Of a stretch of 44,899 nucleotides of DNA, positions 17,937-25,659 are shown one piece after another. Within the stretch, counting starts at the first letter, position 1; the number at the start of each line of letters is the position of its first letter. The notes below the pieces were generated by a model. The model searched no databases and was not told the origin of the DNA. It was given only the letters and a program-made list of their open reading frames with translations. The translations under genes were made by a program, and so were the position numbers. Origin of the DNA: an uncultured Octadecabacter sp. (GTDB lineage: Bacteria; Pseudomonadota; Alphaproteobacteria; Rhodobacterales; Rhodobacteraceae). Location: positions 1 through 44,899 of the forward strand of contig CALAGN010000050.1 in the NCBI GenBank assembly GCA_937891785.1, given 5' to 3'.

Positions 17937-18620
17937 ATGAAAATCGGCATACTTCAAACTGGCCACTCACCTGATGAGTTGCGCCCAACTCTTGGCGATT
18001 ACGGCTCGCTTTTTGAAAAGCTGCTGCAAGGCCACGGATTTGACTTCGAGATCTTCAGCGTCGTGGACATGCGGTTCCCCGATAACATCACGCAGGCCGA
18101 TGGTTGGCTGATTACCGGATCCAAACATGGCGCCTACGACGACCAAGCTTTTATCGCGCCACTCGAAGCGCTGATCCGCGAAATATACGCCGCTGACATC
18201 CCGATGGTTGGCGTGTGCTTTGGCCACCAGATCATCGCGCAAGCGCTGGGTGGCACTGTTGAAAAATTCGGCAATGGTTGGGCCGTTGGCCGCCAGACCT
18301 ACGACTGGGGCGGCGAAGAGGTAGCATTGAACGCTTGGCATCAGGATCAGGTAACGGTGCTGCCCGATGGCGCAACCCCAATTGCCGCCAATCCCTTTTG
18401 CGCGAATGCCGCTGCGACCTATGGCAATCGCGCTTTTACGGTGCAGGCCCATCCGGAATTCGGCGCGCCCTTCCTTGACGGTCTGATCAAGACGCGCGGC
18501 AAAGGTGTCGTGCCTGACTCGCTGCTGACGCAGGCGACTGCGACGCTTGATCAACCTGTCGACAACAAACTGCTTGCGGATAAAATCGCCCGCTTCTTCA
18601 AAACAAGAGATGTCTCATGA
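17937..18620 (+). CDS. Class I glutamine amidotransferase (GMP-synthase-like)
   Basis: The 227-residue cytoplasmic enzyme has a complete class I triad: nucleophile Cys94 in VGVCFGHQ, His172 and Glu174 in QAHPEFG. The oxyanion segment LITGSKHGAYDD lies at about 58-69. It is a stand-alone domain close to GMP-synthase-type amidotransferases. In this context (a PuuA-like ligase directly after it with a four-base overlap, and a PuuB-like oxidase further on) it could hydrolyse a gamma-glutamyl intermediate, the job of PuuD in E. coli, though it does not look like a close PuuD relative. That role is inference. Confidence 0.85.
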   Translation: MKIGILQTGHSPDELRPTLGDYGSLFEKLLQGHGFDFEIFSVVDMRFPDNITQADGWLITGSKHGAYDDQAFIAPLEALIREIYAADIPMVGVCFGHQIIAQALGGTVEKFGNGWAVGRQTYDWGGEEVALNAWHQDQVTVLPDGATPIAANPFCANAAATYGNRAFTVQAHPEFGAPFLDGLIKTRGKGVVPDSLLTQATATLDQPVDNKLLADKIARFFKTRDVS

Positions 18621-19975
18621 AAGACTGGATTAAAAAAGTACCTGCCGCAACGCAGGCTTACCTTGAAAACAACCGCTTGGACGAGGTCGAATGCGTGATC
18701 GCCGACCTACCCGGCATTGCGCGCGGCAAGGCGGTGCCCGCCGCTAAATGGGAAAAGCAGTCGCAGTTCCATCTGCCCAACTCGATCTTTTTCCAAACTA
18801 TCACTGGCGACTGGGGCGAAGCTGCGGGACCCGAAGGGTTCGTCGAGCCAGACATGAACCTGCGCCCTGATCTATCCACCGCCACCGCGGCCCCTTGGGC
18901 CGAAGATGGCACTTTGCAGGTCATTCACGACGCATTTGATCAAAAAGGCAAGCCGGTTGAATTTGCCCCGCGCAATGTGTTGAAACGCGTCGTCGATCTG
19001 TATGCCAAGCAGGGCTGGACCCCTGTCGTGGCACCGGAAATGGAATTCTATCTGGTTGCGCGCAACATTGATCCGGCCAAAGCGATTGAGCCGATGATGG
19101 GCCGCACCGGACGCCCCGCCGCCGGGCGTCAGGCCTATTCGATGAGTGCCGTTGACGATTACGGCCCCGTCATCGACGATATTTATGAATACGCTGAAAT
19201 CCAAGGCATCGAAATCGACGGCATCACCCAGGAAGGCGGCGCTGGCCAGCTCGAGATCAACCTGATTCACGGTGATCCGGTCAAACTGGCAGACGAGGTG
19301 TTCTATTTCAAACGCCTGATTCGTGAAGCCGCGTTGAAACACAACTGTTTCGCCACCTTCATGGCCAAACCGATTGAAGGCGAACCGGGCAGTGCGATGC
19401 ATATTCACCATTCTGTCGTTGACACTGAAACCGGCAAGAATATCTTTACCGGTCCGCAGGGCGGTGAAACCGATGCGTTCTTTAATTTTATTGGTGGTTT
19501 GCAGGAACATATGCCCGCTTCGATTGCCGTGATCGCACCTTATGTAAACAGCTATCGCCGTTATGTGCGTGACCACGCTGCTCCCATTAACCTTGAATGG
19601 GGCCGTGACAACCGCACAACGGGTATCCGGATTCCGGTATCGTCACCCGAAGCGCGGCGCATCGAAAACCGCCTCGCCGGGATGGACTGTAACCCCTACC
19701 TTTGCATCGCCGCCTCGCTCGCGTGCGGATATCTGGGACTGATGAATGAAATCCGCCCCGATAAACGCTTCCGTGGGGATGCGTATAATGCCGAAGACGA
19801 CATCCCGCAGAGCCTGTTTGACGCGCTTGATCTGTTTGATGAAGCCAAAGAACTACACGAGATTCTCGGACCGGAATTCGCCCGCGTCTATTCAATTGTG
19901 AAACGCGCAGAATACACCGAATTCCTGCAAGTCATCAGCCCATGGGAGCGCGAGCATCTGTTGCTGAACGTCTAG
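18617..19975 (+). CDS. Glutamine-synthetase-family ligase (PuuA-like)
   Basis: The 452-residue enzyme has the glutamine synthetase fold. N-terminal beta-grasp segment: VECVIADLPGIARGKAVPA (about 25-43). Catalytic domain: VAPEMEFYL with the metal-binding Glu, QEGGAGQLEINLIHGDP, MHIHHSV and the ATP/phosphate segment RDNRTTGIRIPVSSPEARRIENR. It lacks the adenylylation-loop context and hexadecamer features of GlnA and fits the gamma-glutamylpolyamine synthetase/GlnT-like group, which ligates glutamate to an amine using ATP. It overlaps the amidotransferase gene by ATGA. The transporter upstream suggests the amine is imported; the exact substrate is unknown. Confidence 0.87.
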   Translation: MKDWIKKVPAATQAYLENNRLDEVECVIADLPGIARGKAVPAAKWEKQSQFHLPNSIFFQTITGDWGEAAGPEGFVEPDMNLRPDLSTATAAPWAEDGTLQVIHDAFDQKGKPVEFAPRNVLKRVVDLYAKQGWTPVVAPEMEFYLVARNIDPAKAIEPMMGRTGRPAAGRQAYSMSAVDDYGPVIDDIYEYAEIQGIEIDGITQEGGAGQLEINLIHGDPVKLADEVFYFKRLIREAALKHNCFATFMAKPIEGEPGSAMHIHHSVVDTETGKNIFTGPQGGETDAFFNFIGGLQEHMPASIAVIAPYVNSYRRYVRDHAAPINLEWGRDNRTTGIRIPVSSPEARRIENRLAGMDCNPYLCIAASLACGYLGLMNEIRPDKRFRGDAYNAEDDIPQSLFDALDLFDEAKELHEILGPEFARVYSIVKRAEYTEFLQVISPWEREHLLLNV

Positions 19976-20013
19976 GGTTGCGCGCGACGGCGCGATTTCT
20001 TATGCCCCGTTAA

Positions 20014-20040
20014 CCGTTCAGGCGCGCGTTGCCTGAACGG
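20014..20040 (+). terminator. Perfect hairpin between the ligase and oxidase genes
   Basis: CCGTTCAGGC (20014-20023) pairs perfectly with GCCTGAACGG (20031-20040) around a seven-base GC-rich loop. No U tract follows, so it may be a Rho-linked 3' end or an attenuating element rather than a classical terminator. Confidence 0.5.
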
Positions 20041-20081
20041 CGCGCGCCATTCCGGTCCCTACACTACTGCACGAGGCACCC

Positions 20082-21389
20082 ATGACCAACGCCCTTTATC
20101 GCAACGACCGCCCCGCGACATACCCTGCCAGCTATTACGCCCAAGGGGTCAACTTTGGCCCCGAACGCGCTGCTTTGCACGGTGAACAGCGCGCAGATGT
20201 TTGCGTGATCGGCGCAGGCTATACGGGGCTTTGGGCGGCAAAAACGCTCGCCGAAAATGGGTTACGTGTGATCGTGCTCGAGGCGCATCGCACAGGCTTT
20301 GGCGCATCGGGACGCAACGGCGGGCAGGTCCGTTCCGGCTTTAACAAAAGCCCCCGCTGGATCGCGCAACGCTTGGGCAAGGATAACGCCCGCGCCATGT
20401 GGGATTTCGCCCAAGAGGGCAAAGCCATGGTGCGCGATTTCTGCCTGTCCCATGCGCCAAAGGCCCAATTCAAATCTGGCGTTGCCGATGTCGCATACAC
20501 TGCCCCAGATGTTCGCGCCCTTCACGATGAAGCGGACTTTCTGCGGCTTGAATACGGTTATGATCTGATCGAAAAGCACAGCAATGATAGCTTTCAAGCC
20601 ATTGTAAAATCGCCACTTTACCATGGTGGAATTGTGGATATGGGGGCGGGGCATCTGCACCCGCTGCACTATGCTTTGGCCCTTGTCGACGCGGCCGAAA
20701 GTGCGGGCGCGATCATTCATGAACGCAGCGAAGTGCACGATGTCGAATCAGGCCAACCGGCCCTTGTGCGCACCGGACAGGGGCGTGTGTTGGCAGATAG
20801 TGTGATCATTGCGGGCAACGGTTATTTGCCGCATTTGTTTCCAAAAGTCGCATCGCGTGTGCTGCCAATCAACAGCTTTATGATCGCCACCGCCCCGCTG
20901 GGTGCGCGCGCAACCGACGTGTTGGCGCGTGATATTGCCGTGGCCGACAACAAGCATGTGGTGAACTATTTCCGCTTGTCGGATGATGGCCGTTTGCTGT
21001 TTGGCGGGCGGGCTAATGCCAGCATCGGGTTCCCGCGCGACATCGCGGGCCTGCTACGTGGACGGATGGAACATATGTTTCCGCAACTGCGCGGCGTTCG
21101 CGTAGATCACGCATGGGGCGGCGCGCTTGGTATCACTACCACCCGCTTGCCCTGCTTGCTGCGCTTGGCACCCAACATGGTCGCAGCGGGCGGTTTTTCA
21201 GGACATGGCGTGGCGCTGTCAGGCCTTGCGGGGCGCGTGATGGCCGAGGCAGTCGCGGGCCAAACGGCGCGTTTCGATACCCTGTCAACCCTGCCCACAC
21301 CGCGCTTTCCTGGTGGGCCAATGATGCGCACACCAATGCTGGCTGCCGCGCTAACGTGGTTCGGGTTGCGCGACAAGCTGGGCCTTTAA
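20082..21389 (+). CDS. FAD-dependent amine oxidoreductase (PuuB-like)
   Basis: The 435-residue DAO-family flavoprotein starts with substrate-side residues YPASYYAQG, then the FAD-binding Rossmann motif VCVIGAGYTGLWAAKTLAENG (about 43-63) and the GFGASGRNGGQVRSGF segment (about 74-89) typical of gamma-glutamylputrescine oxidase PuuB. A C-terminal GGFSGHGVALSGLAGR closes the FAD site. It would oxidise the gamma-glutamyl-amine made by the upstream ligase to an aldehyde. A 106-base gap with a hairpin separates it from the ligase, so it may be transcribed separately. No aldehyde dehydrogenase (PuuC) is present in the window. Confidence 0.87.
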   Translation: MTNALYRNDRPATYPASYYAQGVNFGPERAALHGEQRADVCVIGAGYTGLWAAKTLAENGLRVIVLEAHRTGFGASGRNGGQVRSGFNKSPRWIAQRLGKDNARAMWDFAQEGKAMVRDFCLSHAPKAQFKSGVADVAYTAPDVRALHDEADFLRLEYGYDLIEKHSNDSFQAIVKSPLYHGGIVDMGAGHLHPLHYALALVDAAESAGAIIHERSEVHDVESGQPALVRTGQGRVLADSVIIAGNGYLPHLFPKVASRVLPINSFMIATAPLGARATDVLARDIAVADNKHVVNYFRLSDDGRLLFGGRANASIGFPRDIAGLLRGRMEHMFPQLRGVRVDHAWGGALGITTTRLPCLLRLAPNMVAAGGFSGHGVALSGLAGRVMAEAVAGQTARFDTLSTLPTPRFPGGPMMRTPMLAAALTWFGLRDKLGL

Positions 21390-21406
21390 CGCACACCGCA
21401 CACATC

Positions 21407-21463
21407 ATCTTGCCAAAAATATTCTGGGGGGCGCCCGCAGGGCGGGGGGCTAGCCCCCCTGCT
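21407..21463. terminator. Bidirectional GC-rich palindrome between convergent genes
   Basis: The text TTGCCAAAAATATTCTGGGG is followed by two GC-rich inverted repeats, the last being GGGGGGCTAGCCCCCC (about 21444-21459), which contains the stop of the LysR gene at 21450-21452. The layout (AT-rich lead, then C/G hairpins) resembles a recurrent intergenic element I associate with Rhodobacterales genomes. It likely terminates both the oxidase gene and the LysR gene. Confidence 0.6.
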
Positions 21464-22418
21464 CCACCCGCAAATCATTCTCGAGCCATGGCAGTTCAGC
21501 CACGGCAGGATCAACAATCATGCTTTGCAACAGCAACCGTAGTTCTGCCGCAATTTGTGCGGGCATCTCACCCAGAACATCACGGCGCGCGGTGAGCGCA
21601 ATTCTGCGGGTCAGGGGCGCAAAGGGCAGTGCGATCACCTCGACCTGTGTGCGAAACCGTTGCGCGTGCCGCCACCCCAAAGGCGTCAAGATCGTCCACC
21701 CGGCACCGGCGGCGACCATTGCCATGATCGCGTGATAACTATCTAATTCGAAACGATGCGACAGCGTAAGGTTTTGGCGGGCGAGATGCGCCGCAATCAA
21801 GCGGCCCATGTAGTGGCGAGTGGTGTATTGGATCAGCGGCATCCGGCGCAGGGCGCGGGCCGGATCACCTGAAACACTGCCCTTAGGAGCGGCGACCACA
21901 AAGGGTTCTTCAAGCAGCGGATGCACTTCCATCCAAGGTGCCGTTGCACCTACATCTGCGGCGACAACAACATCCAGTGCGCGTGTTTCCAACAGGTCAA
22001 GCAGTCGCACCGACGCGCCGGTTTCCAGCAGGAACTGGCAATTCTTGAGTGTCACAGACATTTGCGTCAACAGATGGGGCGTTACATCAGCGTCAAGGTC
22101 CTCGATCATTCCCAGCCGAAAGCGCGTGAGGCGCGACAGGTCCGCCATCGCCAATTCAGCGCGCGCTTGATCCGCCTCGTTGAGGATCGCATTGGCACGA
22201 CGCAGGAACATCTCACCTGCCGGAGTCAGCGTCACGGGACGTTCAGACCGGTTCAGCAGCGTAGTGCCGATCCCGCCTTCAAGGTTGCTAAGTTGCTGAC
22301 TGACAGTCGCCGCCGAGGTGCCAAGACGGCGCGCGGCGGCGCTGATGCTGGTCTCCTCGGCGGTGGCGACGAAAACCTCAACGCCCCACAAGGTAATCCG
22401 GCCCGTCGATGCTCCCAT
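21450..22418 (-). CDS. LysR-family transcriptional regulator
   Basis: The 322-residue regulator has an N-terminal winged helix-turn-helix (LWGVEVFVATAEETSISAAARRLGTSAATVSQQLSNLEG, about 10-48, the last part being the recognition helix). A linker helix and a periplasmic-binding-like effector domain (from about residue 95) follow. It lies head-to-head in function but tail-to-tail in DNA with the FAD oxidase gene, and 23 bases after phaR on the same strand. It could therefore control either the amine cluster or something elsewhere. The stop codon is inside a terminator-like palindrome. Confidence 0.9.
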   Translation of the reverse strand: MGASTGRITLWGVEVFVATAEETSISAAARRLGTSAATVSQQLSNLEGGIGTTLLNRSERPVTLTPAGEMFLRRANAILNEADQARAELAMADLSRLTRFRLGMIEDLDADVTPHLLTQMSVTLKNCQFLLETGASVRLLDLLETRALDVVVAADVGATAPWMEVHPLLEEPFVVAAPKGSVSGDPARALRRMPLIQYTTRHYMGRLIAAHLARQNLTLSHRFELDSYHAIMAMVAAGAGWTILTPLGWRHAQRFRTQVEVIALPFAPLTRRIALTARRDVLGEMPAQIAAELRLLLQSMIVDPAVAELPWLENDLRVEQGG

Positions 22419-22441
22419 GCCAGTGCCCCCGCTGTTTGGTC

Positions 22442-23005
22442 CTACTTGCCAAACTTGGAGAGTTTGGCCTGCAACGCTGCAAGCTCGGCTTTGATCTCGT
22501 CAAGATCCTCGTCTTTTTTGGCTTCTTTTACCGGTGCTGCGGCTTGGGGTGTCGTGCCTGCGTCACCCATCATCCCGCCCGTCATCGCCTTAAAGAACGC
22601 CTGTTGCTGCGCCTGCATCGCATCAAAACCGGGCATCTTTGACAATGGATTGATAGAGCCAACTGTGTCGGTGATCTTGGATTGCCCGCCGCGCAGCATG
22701 TCAAAACTCATCGCAAGGAACTGCGGCACGACCGACGTCGCCTGCGACGTATAGCTGCGCACCAGATCGGTCAGCACATCCACAGGCAGCACGCTTTCGC
22801 CACGGCTTTCATGTTCTGCAATGATTTGCAGCAAATACTGGCGGGTCAGGTCATCACCCGATTTCAGATCGACAATCTGCACTTCACGGCCTTCGCGAAT
22901 GAAACCCGCGATATCTTCAAGCGTGACGTAGTCGCTTGTCTCGGTATTGTAGAGCCGACGGCTCGCGTAGCGCTTGATCAACAGCGGTTTGTTAGATTCA
23001 GCCAC
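22442..23005 (-). CDS. phaR: Polyhydroxyalkanoate synthesis repressor PhaR
   Basis: This DNA- and PHA-binding repressor controls phasin and its own gene. The 187-residue protein begins with the conserved PHB/PHA accumulation regulator domain: IKRYASRRLYNTETSDYVTLEDI (about 9-31), then VQIVDLKSGDDLTRQYLLQII and the second domain around SVLPVDVLTDLVRSY. The tail is Ala/Lys/Glu-rich and probably coiled. The GTG at 23003-23005 is chosen because GGGAGG stands just upstream and the family motif starts soon after it; the frame is open further upstream without support. A near-match to the PhaR box lies 21 bases upstream, which suggests autorepression. Confidence 0.93.
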   Translation of the reverse strand: MAESNKPLLIKRYASRRLYNTETSDYVTLEDIAGFIREGREVQIVDLKSGDDLTRQYLLQIIAEHESRGESVLPVDVLTDLVRSYTSQATSVVPQFLAMSFDMLRGGQSKITDTVGSINPLSKMPGFDAMQAQQQAFFKAMTGGMMGDAGTTPQAAAPVKEAKKDEDLDEIKAELAALQAKLSKFGK

Positions 23006-23025
23006 GGTATCCTCCCACGGATATG

Positions 23026-23036
23026 TTGCAGTGCAG
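23026..23036 (-). promoter_or_regulatory. Candidate PhaR box upstream of phaR
   Basis: On the minus strand this reads CTGCACTGCAA, one mismatch from the CTGC-N3-GCAG pattern found twice before phaP. It sits 20 bases upstream of the phaR start, in a place suited to autorepression. Confidence 0.5.
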
Positions 23037-23058
23037 AGAAGCCTATGCCGCCTTTGCA

Positions 23059-23095
23059 CAAAAAGAAAGGGCGAGCTGCATTTGCAACTCGCCCT
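23059..23095 (-). terminator. Rho-independent terminator of phaP
   Basis: On the minus strand an AGGGCGAG arm pairs with CTCGCCCT around a 12-base loop that itself contains TGCA/TGCA. It is followed by TTCTTTTTG. It starts about 52 bases after the phaP stop and separates phaP from phaR. Confidence 0.87.
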
Positions 23096-23146
23096 CGGAT
23101 CTTCTTTCGGCTCAGGGAGGAGGGAGCCGTCAGATATCCCTATGTC

Positions 23147-23596
23147 TTACTTTGCAGCTGTTGTTGCTTTCTTGGCAGCAGCAGTAACGTCTGCAGTTGC
23201 TTTCTTAGCAACTGTCGACATGTCTTCGGACATGTCTTTGCCAGCAGCCATCAGCAGCTCAAGAGTTTCTGTTTGAACCTTTTTCGCGATTTCAGCGAAA
23301 GCAGCCATGTGCTCGGAAGCAGCTTCAGCAGACGCGGATGCGAAATCGGTTACCGACTTGGCGTAATCAGCAGGCTCGGCTTTTGCTGTGGTCAGTGCCT
23401 GCAGCTTGCCCAGTGTTTCCTGTGCCCATTTTGCGGACAGTTCGCTGGACTTACCAGCCGCGTCCAGTGTCACTGCGGACATTTTTTCGGTCAGGGCAGT
23501 CTGAGTCTTGAACTGCTCTTCCATGCCTTTGGTGTCTACGGGGAATGCGCCCATCATGTCTTTCATGACGGCGGTGAAATCTTGTGTGTTAGCCAT
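23147..23596 (-). CDS. phaP: Phasin (PHA granule surface protein)
   Basis: This amphipathic helical protein coats polyhydroxyalkanoate granules and limits their coalescence. The 149 residues start MANTQDFTAVMKDMMGAF and contain long Ala/Lys/Glu/Thr helices, FASASAEAASEHMAAFAEIAKKVQ in the middle and a Lys/Ala-rich C-terminus (TAAAKKATTAAK). This fits the phasin 2 family in length and composition. It lies between phaR and phaC on the same strand. Two perfect CTGC-N3-GCAG sites upstream suggest repression by PhaR that is relieved when granules titrate PhaR. Confidence 0.9.
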   Translation of the reverse strand: MANTQDFTAVMKDMMGAFPVDTKGMEEQFKTQTALTEKMSAVTLDAAGKSSELSAKWAQETLGKLQALTTAKAEPADYAKSVTDFASASAEAASEHMAAFAEIAKKVQTETLELLMAAGKDMSEDMSTVAKKATADVTAAAKKATTAAK

Positions 23597-23662
23597 TGGT
23601 CAGGACCTTTCGGGGTCTGGTGCGGGTTGAGCCGCTGTGAATTTCTGACACCAATATGCATG

Positions 23663-23673
23663 CTGCAGCGCAG
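23663..23673. promoter_or_regulatory. Candidate PhaR box 1 upstream of phaP
   Basis: CTGCAGCGCAG fits CTGC-N3-GCAG, matching the TGC-rich operator reported for PhaR of Paracoccus denitrificans. It is 67 bases upstream of the phaP ATG. Confidence 0.7.
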
Positions 23674-23688
23674 CATTTCAAGTTTTTT

Positions 23689-23699
23689 CTGCACTGCAG
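23689..23699. promoter_or_regulatory. Candidate PhaR box 2 upstream of phaP
   Basis: CTGCACTGCAG again fits CTGC-N3-GCAG. Its start is 26 bases from that of box 1, so the two sites lie on about the same DNA face at two to three helical turns. A degenerate third copy, CTGCGCCTGCA, follows at 23712-23722. Confidence 0.7.
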
Positions 23700-23744
23700 C
23701 ATCAATTTTTTCTGCGCCTGCAAAAACAAACACTTAACGCGACC

Positions 23745-25553
23745 TTACACCTTGGGTGTATTAATCACATAGGTTCCCGGGGCCGGGCACAGCACCGCAT
23801 TTGACGAATCGCCAGGGGTCCGCGCAGGGATTTGTTTGCCTGATTTCGCCCGCAGCCATATTTCCCACTGCGGCCACCACGACCCTTCAAGCGGCGTCGC
23901 ACCAGCCTGCCAGTCATCAGGTGCAAGGCTCAGATCATCGTTAAGTGAATAGCCGTACTTCACCTTGCTCGGTGGATTGATGATACCTGCGATGTGGCCG
24001 GAACCAGACAGGATGAACGTCTTGTCCTTTGATCCCATCTTTTGCACGCCACGATAGCTGCTTTTCCAAGCGGCTATATGATCGGTTTCGCATGCAATCG
24101 CATAGACCGGCACATCGACATCCTTCAAATGCAGCTTGCGGCCCGCAATCTCAAAGCCCGTTCCGTTGGCAAAGTTGTCGCCTTGGCAAAGTCCGCGCAG
24201 ATATTGCATCGCCATCTTTCCGGGCAAGTTCGTGCCGTCACCGTTCCAATAAAGAAGATCGAATGCGGGGGGCGCCTGCCCCATCATATAGCTTTTGATC
24301 GCCGGGCCATAGATCAGGTCATTGCTGCGCAGATATGAGAACGTGCGCGACATGAAAAAGCTTTCAAGGATGCCAGATTCCCCAACTTCGGCCTCGATCC
24401 CGTCGACAAAATCGTCGTTCAGGAACACGCCCACCTCGCCCTGATCCGAAAAATCGGTAAGCGTGGTAAAGAAGGTCGCTGAATTAACAGACTTATCCTT
24501 GCGCGCTTTCATGTCGGCCAAGGTCATCGACAGGGTTGTGCCAGCGATGCAATAACCAACCGCGTTAACCTTTTTGACGTCGCAGATGGATTTCACCTGC
24601 GCGATAGCGGTCAAATAGCCGTCTTCGACATAATCCGTCATGCCTACATCGCGATAGCTGGCGTCAGGGTTCACCCAAGACACAACAAAAAGAGTATAGC
24701 CCTGATCAGTGATCCACTTGATCATGCTGTTTTGTTCTTTAAGATCAAGAATGTAGAATTTGTTGATCCACGGTGGAAAAATAATCAGCGGGGTTTCGCA
24801 GACCGTTTCGGTAGTCGGACGATACTGGATCAGCTCGAACATATGATTGCGAAAGACAACATCGCCGGGTGTCGTGGCAATGTTTTCACCGATCCTAAAG
24901 GCTGATTTGTCGGCCAACGTCACCTGCATTTCACCGCCCGAGGATTCAAGGTCAGCGACAAGGTTTTCCAAACCATCCAACAGGCTTTGACCTTCGGTTT
25001 CCAAAGCGCGCGTCAATGCATCGGGGTTCGTGGCCAGAAAATTCGTCGGGCTGAACATGTCGATGATCTGGTTGCTAAAGAATTCGAGCCGCTTGCGGTC
25101 ACTGTCATCAAGCCCGTCCACTTCGCCAACAGCCGCGTGCACGGCTTGGACGTTCATCATGTATTGCTGTTTTACGTAGTTAAAATATGGGTGAGTCTGC
25201 CAAAGCGGGTTGGCAAAGCGTTTGTCGGTCGGGGTGCCGTCGCTTGGGGCTTTCAGGTTGCCCTTGGCCAATTCCTGTTGGGCTTCGGCAAAATGTTTGA
25301 CGGTCTTGCCCCAGTATTCAACCTGATGCTCGATCATCTTGGCAGGGTCGGCCAACATTTCGGACCAATAGCCGGAAGCAGCTTTGACATATAGCTCTTG
25401 ATCGGGGCCCTGCAGATCTTTGGGAACATCGCGTTTGTGCGCAAGCGTTTTGACAAGACGCTGAGTCAAACCTTCGATTTTAGCCAGATTGGCCTCGAGT
25501 TTTCCGAGGTTTTCGCCGGTTTCGACGCCCATTCCTGAATCATCAGTTGTCAT
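23745..25553 (-). CDS. phaC: Class I polyhydroxyalkanoate synthase
   Basis: Polymerises (R)-3-hydroxyacyl-CoA into PHA at the granule surface. The 602-residue chain has the length of single-subunit class I enzymes. The lipase-like box GYCIAG places the nucleophile at Cys335. The remaining triad members are Asp491 (ETDHIAAW) and His520 (SGHIAGIINPP). The N-terminal half carries the conserved PWINKFYILDL and VSWVNPDASYRD segments. It is read towards phaP and divergent from phaZ, with 106 bases between the two starts. Confidence 0.97.
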   Translation of the reverse strand: MTTDDSGMGVETGENLGKLEANLAKIEGLTQRLVKTLAHKRDVPKDLQGPDQELYVKAASGYWSEMLADPAKMIEHQVEYWGKTVKHFAEAQQELAKGNLKAPSDGTPTDKRFANPLWQTHPYFNYVKQQYMMNVQAVHAAVGEVDGLDDSDRKRLEFFSNQIIDMFSPTNFLATNPDALTRALETEGQSLLDGLENLVADLESSGGEMQVTLADKSAFRIGENIATTPGDVVFRNHMFELIQYRPTTETVCETPLIIFPPWINKFYILDLKEQNSMIKWITDQGYTLFVVSWVNPDASYRDVGMTDYVEDGYLTAIAQVKSICDVKKVNAVGYCIAGTTLSMTLADMKARKDKSVNSATFFTTLTDFSDQGEVGVFLNDDFVDGIEAEVGESGILESFFMSRTFSYLRSNDLIYGPAIKSYMMGQAPPAFDLLYWNGDGTNLPGKMAMQYLRGLCQGDNFANGTGFEIAGRKLHLKDVDVPVYAIACETDHIAAWKSSYRGVQKMGSKDKTFILSGSGHIAGIINPPSKVKYGYSLNDDLSLAPDDWQAGATPLEGSWWPQWEIWLRAKSGKQIPARTPGDSSNAVLCPAPGTYVINTPKV

Positions 25554-25659
25554 ATCGCGATTACACCCCTACTTTGCACCTGCAGCATTTGTATCGGCGT
25601 TCATGATACGTCAATGCGACCAAACAACAATGCTGCGTGACACACCCGGAGGTGTTCTT

